A stretch of 64,000 bases of DNA from CADEED01 sp036677145 (GTDB lineage: Bacteria; Pseudomonadota; Gammaproteobacteria; Steroidobacterales; Steroidobacteraceae), in assembly GCA_036677145.1 (NCBI GenBank), contig JAKFFF010000009.1:1-64000 (forward strand), written 5' to 3'. Numbering within the stretch: the first letter of the stretch is position 1; each line of letters starts with the position of its first letter. The translations under genes and the position numbers were made by a program. Shown piece after piece: positions 1-6,404 of the stretch. Under the pieces are notes generated by a model. The model worked only from the letters and a program-made list of their open reading frames with translations, ran no database searches and was not told the origin of the DNA.

Positions 1-307
1 GCTTGCGGTGCGCGTGGTCGAGGACGCGCCACTCGTGTGGTGGCAATCCGATCGTATGCTCCAGGCACAGGAACACGGTGTAGCGGTTCTCGGAGCGGAA
101 GCCATGCCAGCGAAGCGCGGCCAGCGCGAGAGCATGCACCGCGTTGTACGCAAGATCGAAACGACTTTCGCGGCGGAGCTTTTCGATGGCAGCGTCCTTC
201 AGGCGGACGCTGCCCGAGCGGATGAGTCCGTCAAGCTCAACGCGGGCGGCGGGCTCCGCTTTCAGCCTTCCGATCTTCGCGAGATTGACGAGCTGCGCTG
301 ACGGCAT
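1..307 (-). CDS. HEPN-like protein, partial (3' end off the window)
   Basis: An open frame of 102 codons starts at ATG 307-305 and runs off the left edge without a stop. The predicted protein is helical. A stretch at about residues 48-85 (SRFDLAYNAVHALALAALRW, then a GFRSENRY segment) resembles small HEPN-type proteins that are encoded beside minimal nucleotidyltransferases. The start lies 71 bp inside the end of the upstream nucleotidyltransferase gene in another frame, so the two are probably translationally coupled. In MNT/HEPN modules the HEPN protein is usually the toxin RNase. The classical RX4-6H catalytic motif is not visible in this part, so toxicity is not established. The family call is by eye. 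Confidence 0.55.
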   Translation of the reverse strand, partial: MPSAQLVNLAKIGRLKAEPAARVELDGLIRSGSVRLKDAAIEKLRRESRFDLAYNAVHALALAALRWHGFRSENRYTVFLCLEHTIGLPPHEWRVLDHAHRK

Positions 308-899
308 CCAGGTTTCCGAGGAGCGGAATGGTCGCGCCCGCGAGCACCTTCGTCAGGAAGACATTCCCTTTCTCGAGCCGTTGTGCGAATTCCTTCGATG
401 AATATAGCGTCGGGCTGATCTTTCGCCGGAGCTTCATTTCGGGTCTTTCGAGCGAGGAATACAGCTCTTCCAGCAGTAGACCGTCGGCGACAATGAGCAA
501 GTCGATGTCGCTGTCACCGCGCGACTCGCCCTTGGCGATGGAACCGAAAAGAAATGCGAGTGTGATGCGGCTTGCAAACGCGCCCAATGCGCCGCGAATC
601 AGTGCCGGAATGCCGGAGGTCTTGATGACGATGTTGCGCAGGTCTTCAAACACCGGGGAAGCCGCGTTGGCGCGGTAGTGACGCTGACGGCCGATCAACT
701 GCGCCGTCACCAATCCACTCTCGACGAGGCGCGCGAGTTCGCGCTGCACGGAGCCGGATCCCACCCTGGCACGTTCGATTATTTCGCTCGCGATGAAGCT
801 CTGCGCGGGATCCGCAAACAAGATCTCGAATACGTTTCGTTGCGTGGTCGTGAACAACGCCGATGCGATGTCCCGTTTGGCGGCTGGCTTAATGCCCAT
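237..899 (-). CDS. Winged-helix plus minimal nucleotidyltransferase (MNT) fusion protein
   Basis: This 220-aa protein has two parts. Residues about 12-80 look like a MarR/ArsR-type winged helix-turn-helix. Residues about 105-140 carry the nucleotidyltransferase signature GS-X10-DXD (GSIAKGESRGDSDID), the motif of MntA-like antitoxins that AMPylate HEPN toxins. It is followed, with a 71-bp overlap, by a HEPN-like gene, which supports a toxin-antitoxin reading. The DNA-binding half suggests autoregulation, and a repeated GGGTA/TACCC site covers the sequence immediately upstream of the start. No Shine-Dalgarno sequence is visible before ATG 899-897, so the mRNA may be leaderless. An alternative is a stand-alone regulator-transferase without toxin function. 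Confidence 0.8.
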   Translation of the reverse strand: MGIKPAAKRDIASALFTTTQRNVFEILFADPAQSFIASEIIERARVGSGSVQRELARLVESGLVTAQLIGRQRHYRANAASPVFEDLRNIVIKTSGIPALIRGALGAFASRITLAFLFGSIAKGESRGDSDIDLLIVADGLLLEELYSSLERPEMKLRRKISPTLYSSKEFAQRLEKGNVFLTKVLAGATIPLLGNLDAVSAARQSREDRKAESGARRPR

Positions 900-929
900 A
901 TTGGGTAGTCTATTACCCGAATTGGGTAG
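900..929 (-). promoter_or_regulatory. Putative operator: alternating GGGTA/TACCC half-sites
   Basis: GGGTA occurs at 903-907 and 924-928, and its complement TACCC at 914-918. The 9-mer ATTGGGTAG at 900-908 recurs at 921-929, 21 bp away (two helical turns). The second and third half-sites form an inverted repeat with a 5-bp centre. The array abuts the start codon of the HTH-nucleotidyltransferase gene, the place expected for an autorepressor site. Binding is inferred. Confidence 0.55.
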
Positions 930-960
930 CTGACCAGCCAGGCGCGCGAGCGATCGCGCA

Positions 961-980
961 GGGGGCCTGGCGTAGCCCCC
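961..980 (-). terminator. Possible stem-loop after the S9A peptidase
   Basis: GGGGGC at 961-966 pairs with GCCCCC at 975-980 across an 8-nt loop, directly after the stop codon of the peptidase gene. On the minus strand no U-run follows, so it could be an mRNA 3' stabiliser instead of an intrinsic terminator. Confidence 0.4.
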
Positions 981-3167
981 TTATCGCGGCGCTTCCACCC
1001 CGAGCGCATTCGCCGCGAATCCGAACTGATCCGCGTAGTCTTCGATCTGCATCCACACGGGCTTGCCCGCCCCGTGACCGGCGCGTGTCTCGATGCGGAT
1101 CAGCACCGGGTTCGGACAGCTCTGCACGCGCTGCAGCTCCGCCGCGAACTTGTAGCTGTGCCAGGGCACGACGCGATCGTCGCGGTCCGCGGTGGTCACG
1201 AGCGTGGGCGGGAAACATCCCGGCTTCACGTTGTGCACGGGTGAATACGCCAGCAGCGCCCTGAAATCCGCGGCGTCATCCGCGAGTCCGTAGTCGCTCG
1301 ACCACTGGCGCGCGTTCGCGCTGGCCGTGTGATATCGCAGCATGTCGAGCACACCGACGCCCGGCAGCGTGGCGCCGAACAGATCGGGCCGCTGCGTGAG
1401 CGCCGCGCCCACCAGCAAACCGCCGTTGCTGCGGCCGATGATCGCGAGACGTTTCGGATTGGTGTATTTCTCGGCGATCAGGTACTCGGCCGCGGCGATG
1501 AAATCATCGAACACGTTCTGTTTCTTGAGCCGCGTCCCGGCCTGGTGCCACTCCTCTCCGTATTCACCGCCACCGCGCAGGTTCGCGACCGCGTAAATGC
1601 CGCCGAGCTCGAGCCACGACTGGATCGCCGGGCTGAACGACGGCGACAAGGTGACGTTGAATCCGCCGTAGCCGTACAACATCACCGGCTGGTTGCCGTC
1701 ACGTTTCGCATCCTTGCGGCGCGTGATGAACATCGGGATGCGCGTGCCGTCCTTGCCCGGATAGAACACCTGCTCGGTGACGTAGGGCGAGAAGTCCGCG
1801 GGCACTTTCGGCGTGCGGAAATCCGTGAGGGAGTTCTTCGAGACGTCGAGCCGCAGCACGCGCGTCGGCGACAGGAAGTCCGAATACGTGAAGAACATTT
1901 CGGGATTCGTGCCGCTGCCCTGGAAATCCTTGGCGGTGCCAAGTCCGGGCAATGTCACCTCGCCCGCCGCGGCGCCGCTCACGTCGAACAACCGCACGAC
2001 ACTGCGCGCGTCGCGCAGGTATTCGATGACCATGCGGCCGCCGATGTACGCGGCGTTGCTGATGGCGAGGTCGCCGTGCGGCACCACCGTGCGCCACGCC
2101 GCGGGCGCCGGATTGCGCGCATCGACCGCGATCACGCGGCCGCGCGGCGCTGCGTTGGTGGTCTGGAAATAGAGCTCGTCGCCCTTCGAACCGAGGAAGT
2201 TGTACAACGCGTCCCAGGCGACGAACAGCGGCCGTGGTTTCGCGTCGGGCTTCGTGAGGTCCTGGATCAGCATGCCATTGGTCTGGTAACCGTCGAACAG
2301 GCCGATGAGTAGATAGCGGCCGTCTTCGGTCACGAGGGCGGCGGGCACGCGCGTCGGGTGATCCGTGACGCGGAATACCAGTTGATCCGCTGACTGCGGC
2401 TGGCCAAGGGAATGGAAAAACACTTCGGGCCGGCCCGCATCGTCGCCGCGGTCGGCAGTGTCGGCGTTATCACCTTTTTTCAGCGGATAACGGCTGTAGT
2501 AGACGCCCGAGCTGTCGCGCGCCCAGGAGACCGGCCAGAATTTGCTGAACTTGAGCACCACCGGCAGATCGACTCCATCCGCGACGCGGCGGAAGTGCCA
2601 GGTGTTCCAGTCCGTGCCGCCATCCGAATAGGCGTAAGCGAGGATCTGGCCATTCGGGCTCGGCTCCCACTGCGAAAGCGCGATCGTCGCGTCGTCGCGC
2701 TTGCCGTTCGGGTCCACCAGCACACGCGGCGGAGCGTCGATTGAATCGGCCACGTACAACACGCTCTGGTCTTGCGTGCCGTCGTTGCGCATGTAGAAAT
2801 ATTTGCCGCCTTCACGGCGCGGCACGCCGAAACGCTCGTAGGTCCAGAGCTGCTTCAGACGGTTGCCGAGCCAGGCGCGCTGCGGAAGATCTTCCAGGAA
2901 GGGTTGCGATAACGCGTTCTGCGCCGCGACCCAGTCGCGCGTCGTTTGCGCGCCGGCGTCTTCGAGTGCGCGATATGGATCGGCAACGTTCACGCCGTGG
3001 TACGTGTCGATGACGCCGCCGCGCGGCGTCGCGGGATACTGGATAGTCGGTGGCAATGCGGGCTCCGCCGTTTCCGGCTCAGATAGGGGAGCGCTTGCGC
3101 ACGCGGCCAGCACAATCGTGAGCGCGCCTGCAAGTGCGACGCACGACTGGCGATGCTTGTTGGCCAT
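981..3167 (-). CDS. Prolyl oligopeptidase family protein (S9A), lipoprotein
   Basis: This 728-aa serine peptidase cleaves short peptides after proline. A beta-propeller region fills most of the first two thirds and an alpha/beta hydrolase domain follows. The nucleophile lies in GRSNGG (Ser about 579), with the acid in TADRDD (about 661) and the histidine in RAGHGAG (about 697). The N-terminus has a hydrophobic stretch ending in LAAC, a lipobox, so the enzyme is probably anchored in the envelope. I chose ATG 3167-3165 because GGAG lies about 9 nt upstream; an in-frame start 27 nt further up lacks this. It is divergent from a second S9 peptidase. Confidence 0.9.
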   Translation of the reverse strand: MANKHRQSCVALAGALTIVLAACASAPLSEPETAEPALPPTIQYPATPRGGVIDTYHGVNVADPYRALEDAGAQTTRDWVAAQNALSQPFLEDLPQRAWLGNRLKQLWTYERFGVPRREGGKYFYMRNDGTQDQSVLYVADSIDAPPRVLVDPNGKRDDATIALSQWEPSPNGQILAYAYSDGGTDWNTWHFRRVADGVDLPVVLKFSKFWPVSWARDSSGVYYSRYPLKKGDNADTADRGDDAGRPEVFFHSLGQPQSADQLVFRVTDHPTRVPAALVTEDGRYLLIGLFDGYQTNGMLIQDLTKPDAKPRPLFVAWDALYNFLGSKGDELYFQTTNAAPRGRVIAVDARNPAPAAWRTVVPHGDLAISNAAYIGGRMVIEYLRDARSVVRLFDVSGAAAGEVTLPGLGTAKDFQGSGTNPEMFFTYSDFLSPTRVLRLDVSKNSLTDFRTPKVPADFSPYVTEQVFYPGKDGTRIPMFITRRKDAKRDGNQPVMLYGYGGFNVTLSPSFSPAIQSWLELGGIYAVANLRGGGEYGEEWHQAGTRLKKQNVFDDFIAAAEYLIAEKYTNPKRLAIIGRSNGGLLVGAALTQRPDLFGATLPGVGVLDMLRYHTASANARQWSSDYGLADDAADFRALLAYSPVHNVKPGCFPPTLVTTADRDDRVVPWHSYKFAAELQRVQSCPNPVLIRIETRAGHGAGKPVWMQIEDYADQFGFAANALGVEAPR

Positions 3168-3179
3168 CCCTAAACTCCG

Positions 3180-5492
3180 ATGATGATTTTGCACGTCAGT
3201 CTATCAAACAGTGCGCCCGTCCCGGTCCGGGACGCCGTGTTTTCATTTCGTTCCATCGTGGGCGCCATAGGAATTGCCGTAGTGGCCTTCCTGGTGCCGG
3301 CGCCGGCGAACGCAGGCAACCTGCCTCTCGAGCGCCTGTTCTCGGCGCCGGACCTCTCGGGTCCGACGCTGCGCGGCGTGAAGATTTCGCCGGATGGCCG
3401 GCTCGTCGCCTATCTGCGCGCACGCGACGACGACAAGGACCGTTTCGATCTGTGGGCCTACGACGTGCCCGCGGCGAAACATCGCCGCCTCGTGGATTCG
3501 CGCGTGCTGGCGGGCGCCGATCGCGCGCTGTCGGCCGACGAGGAAGCGCGCCGCGAACGGCAGCGCACCTCGGCTTTTTCCGGGATCGTGGAATACAGCT
3601 TCGCGCCCGACAGCCGGCAGTTGCTGATCCCGCTCAATGGCGACCTCTATGTCTACGACCTCGGCCGCAAGCCCGAAAACGCGGTGCGCCGGCTCACGAG
3701 CACGGAGGGTTACGAAACCGACGCTCGTTTCTCGCCGCGGTCTCACTACGTGAGTTTCGTGCGCGACCAGAACCTCTACATCATCGATCTCGAGAACGGC
3801 GTCGAGCGCGCGATCACTCGCGAAGGCGGCGGCAGCTTGAGTTTCGGGATGGCGGAATTCATCGCGCAGGAAGAGATGGACCGCGACACGGGTTACTGGT
3901 GGGCGCCCGACGAGCGAAACATCGTGCTGGCGCGAGTCGACGAATCGGCCGTCGCGGAAGTCGAACGTTTCGAGATTCAGGCCACGGGCGCCACCGTCGT
4001 CCGCCAGCGTTATCCGGCCACCGGCGCCACGAATGCGCGCGTGGACCTGTTCGTCGCGAACATCGCCTCCGAGAGCCGGCTGCCGCTCGATCTCGGACCC
4101 GACCTCGACATCTATCTACCGCGCGTCGACTGGTTTCCGGACAGCCGCGGCATCGCCGTCCAGCGGCAGAGTCGCGACCAGAAGACCCTCGAGCTGCTGC
4201 GCTTCGATGCACTCACCGGCCGCGGCCGTGTGTTGCTCACCGAACACAGCCCGCACTGGGTACCGCTGCATCACGAGCTGAAATTTCTCACGCGCTCGCC
4301 GCAGTTCATCTGGGCGTCGTCGCGCGACGGCTTTCAGCACCTCTATCTATATGGCAATGACGGCAAGCTCGTGCGCCAGATCACGAGTGGCGAATTCATG
4401 GTGGTCGGCGAGGCCTCGGAATCGGCCGTTCGGGCGGTGGATGAGCGCGCGCGGCGCGTGTACTTCACGGCCAATCTGCCGTCGCCGGTCGAGCGGCAGC
4501 TGTATTCCGCGCCGCTGGATGGCAGCGCCCCGCCGCAGCGCGTGACGGCCGGCGCGGGCTGGCACGCGATCACGATGTCTCCCGACGCGCGCGTGTTCGT
4601 CGACTCGTATTCCAATGTCGATACCCCGAAGAACGTCACGCTGCGGCGCACGTCGGGCGCGGTGCTGGCGAGCCTGTCGCCCAATACGCTCGATGCGCTG
4701 CATCCGTACGCGCCCTATCTCGACGCACACGTGCATGCCGAGTTCGGCACGATCCCGGCCGCGGACGGCCAACTACTGCAGTACAAGATCCTCAAGCCGC
4801 GCAACATCGCGCCGGGGACGAAGCTGCCGGTATTGATCGATGTATATGGCGGACCCGGCGTGCAGCGCGTGATGAATACGTGGGGAAACCTGTTTCACCA
4901 GTATCTCGTGCAGCACGGGTATGTCGTGTTCGCGCTCGACAATCGCGGCACCGGATTGCGCGGCACGAAGTTCGAGACGGCGCTGGGTTTGCGGCTGGGC
5001 GGGGTCGAGGTCCAGGACCAGTTGCGCGGCGTCGAGTTTCTGCGTGACCTGCCGTTCGTGGACCCGAAGCGCATTGGCATCTTCGGCTGGAGTTACGGCG
5101 GCTACATGACACTCATGTGCCTCATGCAGCATCCCGATGCGTTCGCCGCCGGAGCCGCCGGCGCGCCGGTCACGGACTGGACGCTGTACGACACGCACTA
5201 CACCGAGCGTTATCTATCTACTCCGCAACTGAACCCCGCGGGATATCGGGCGAGCAACGTGCTCACGTACGCGCAGAACCTGCGCGGCCCGCTGTTGCTG
5301 GTGCACGGCATGGCGGACGACAACGTGTTGTTCGCGAACAGCACCGCGCTGATGAAACATCTGCAGGATCTGCAGAAGCCCTTCGACCTGATGACGTATC
5401 CGGGCGGCAAACACGGATTGATCCGACAGAACGTCAGCGGCTGGCATGCTCACGCGAACATCGTGCGCTTCTTCGACCGCGAACTGAAATAA
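3180..5492 (+). CDS. Dipeptidyl-peptidase IV-type S9 peptidase, exported
   Basis: This protein of up to 770 aa has an N-terminal signal peptide ending near AxA (PANA), an 8-bladed-propeller-type DPP-IV N-terminal domain, and an S9 catalytic domain. The double-Glu element is visible as AQEEMDRDTGYWW, the residues that bind the substrate N-terminus in DPP-IV. The catalytic Ser is in GWSYGG (about 638), Asp in HGMADDN (about 713) and His in GGKHGL (about 745). It probably removes X-Pro dipeptides in the periplasm. The start is uncertain. ATG 3180 leaves only 12 bp to the divergent S9A gene, while a GTG at 3238 would leave 70 bp and still keep the signal peptide. Confidence 0.9.
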   Translation: MMILHVSLSNSAPVPVRDAVFSFRSIVGAIGIAVVAFLVPAPANAGNLPLERLFSAPDLSGPTLRGVKISPDGRLVAYLRARDDDKDRFDLWAYDVPAAKHRRLVDSRVLAGADRALSADEEARRERQRTSAFSGIVEYSFAPDSRQLLIPLNGDLYVYDLGRKPENAVRRLTSTEGYETDARFSPRSHYVSFVRDQNLYIIDLENGVERAITREGGGSLSFGMAEFIAQEEMDRDTGYWWAPDERNIVLARVDESAVAEVERFEIQATGATVVRQRYPATGATNARVDLFVANIASESRLPLDLGPDLDIYLPRVDWFPDSRGIAVQRQSRDQKTLELLRFDALTGRGRVLLTEHSPHWVPLHHELKFLTRSPQFIWASSRDGFQHLYLYGNDGKLVRQITSGEFMVVGEASESAVRAVDERARRVYFTANLPSPVERQLYSAPLDGSAPPQRVTAGAGWHAITMSPDARVFVDSYSNVDTPKNVTLRRTSGAVLASLSPNTLDALHPYAPYLDAHVHAEFGTIPAADGQLLQYKILKPRNIAPGTKLPVLIDVYGGPGVQRVMNTWGNLFHQYLVQHGYVVFALDNRGTGLRGTKFETALGLRLGGVEVQDQLRGVEFLRDLPFVDPKRIGIFGWSYGGYMTLMCLMQHPDAFAAGAAGAPVTDWTLYDTHYTERYLSTPQLNPAGYRASNVLTYAQNLRGPLLLVHGMADDNVLFANSTALMKHLQDLQKPFDLMTYPGGKHGLIRQNVSGWHAHANIVRFFDRELK

Positions 5493-5535
5493 TGGGGACA
5501 TTCCTCGTTTGCTAGCAAACGGGGACAGACCTCAC
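5491..5535. repeat. REP-like element, copy 1 (inverted relative to copy 2)
   Basis: GGGGACA at 5494-5500 and again at 5521-5527 flank a perfect 14-bp palindrome, GTTTGCTAGCAAAC (5507-5520). The element begins at the stop codon of the DPP-IV gene and ends at the stop of the next gene. Its reverse complement matches 6361-6403 with about five mismatches, and a diverged copy lies at 48412-48456. The structure resembles extragenic REP/REPIN elements; no RAYT transposase is in the window. Confidence 0.75.
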
Positions 5536-5921
5536 TACAACTTGATGCGACCCCCGCCCTGCGGCGGTCCACCCATGCCACCGGCGTCCGGCACCACGAT
5601 CCGCGACGCGGCTTCACGGCGCATCTCGCGCGCTTCTTCAATCGCCTGCTCGATCGCAATCTTCACGGCCTCGGGGAACTTGTTGCACGCATCTTCGAGC
5701 GACTCGGCTTCGAGTTCGAATGCGAGCGGCAACACGCCCGCGGGCGTGAGCAATTGCGTCTGTCCGGAGTACAACACGGGGCGCGCGGAATCATCGCTGC
5801 CGTCGCCCTTCACAGGCGTCAGCCGCCGCAGCGTGCCGGCCTTGCGATCGGTGAAGATCTCTTCGCGATACAGCTGCGTCGCGTCGAGTTTGATTTCTGG
5901 GAGTTGTTGTTCAGCGGCCAT
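5535..5921 (-). CDS. Conserved hypothetical protein
   Basis: A 128-aa acidic, soluble protein with no signal peptide or membrane segment. It resembles small proteins of unknown function known from Xanthomonadales: LYREEIFTDRKAGTLRRLTPV near the N-terminus, a GQTQLLTPAGVLPLAFELEA core, and a glycine/proline-rich tail. I chose ATG 5921-5919 because GGTGA lies 5-9 nt upstream; an in-frame GTG at 5930 has no such site. The start overlaps the end of mutT by 11 bp, so the two form an operon. No function can be assigned. Confidence 0.8.
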   Translation of the reverse strand: MAAEQQLPEIKLDATQLYREEIFTDRKAGTLRRLTPVKGDGSDDSARPVLYSGQTQLLTPAGVLPLAFELEAESLEDACNKFPEAVKIAIEQAIEEAREMRREAASRIVVPDAGGMGGPPQGGGRIKL

Positions 5922-6375
5922 CGATTTCACCGTTCAGGATTGCTGAGGTCAGACACCAATCGTGCCTGGATGATAACGCCTGTATCGCCGTGACGAGCGG
6001 CAGGTCGGCCGGCAGGAGGCGTTCACTGCCGAGACTCTGACAATCCACCCATTTCAAACTTTGTCCGTCAAGCCCATGCGGCGCATCGTTGGACGACGCA
6101 TGCCACAACACGAGATCGACAATCCGGTCGGGATACTCGTGCGATATCGAAGTGATTTCGCGCTGCGCGAGCGCCTCGATACCGAGCTCCTCGCGCAGCT
6201 CGCGCACCAGCGCGTCGCTATCGCTCTCACCATTCGAAACCTTGCCGCCCGGAAACTCCCACCAGCCAGCCATGTGTTTGCCCTCGGGCCGCTGCGCGAT
6301 GAGCACGCGACCCGAGGCGTCGAATATCGCCGCTGCGACAACGCGCAGCCGCGGCTTAACGAGGTCTGTCCCCAT
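5911..6375 (-). CDS. mutT: 8-oxo-dGTP diphosphatase MutT (Nudix hydrolase)
   Basis: This 154-aa Nudix hydrolase removes oxidised guanine nucleotides from the pool. The Nudix box is intact at about residues 43-65, reading GGKVSNGESDSDALVRELRE then ELGI (GX5EX7REUXEEXGU). The N-terminal RVVAAAIF and ISHEYPDRIVDLVLW segments are typical of MutT. It lies just downstream of secA, as in enterobacteria. The only usable start, ATG 6375-6373, and the first residues (MGTDL) are encoded inside a REP-like element, and no convincing ribosome binding site precedes it. The true start may be a non-ATG codon. Confidence 0.9.
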   Translation of the reverse strand: MGTDLVKPRLRVVAAAIFDASGRVLIAQRPEGKHMAGWWEFPGGKVSNGESDSDALVRELREELGIEALAQREITSISHEYPDRIVDLVLWHASSNDAPHGLDGQSLKWVDCQSLGSERLLPADLPLVTAIQALSSRHDWCLTSAILNGEIDGR

Positions 6376-6403
6376 TTGCTAGGAAACGGAGAATGTCCCC
6401 ATT
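6361..6403. repeat. REP-like element, copy 2
   Basis: A 43-bp match to the reverse complement of copy 1 at 5491-5535, differing at about five positions. It fills the secA-mutT gap and supplies the mutT start codon. Together the two copies bracket the mutT/hypothetical pair as inverted repeats about 870 bp apart. Confidence 0.75.
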
Positions 6404-6404
6404 T

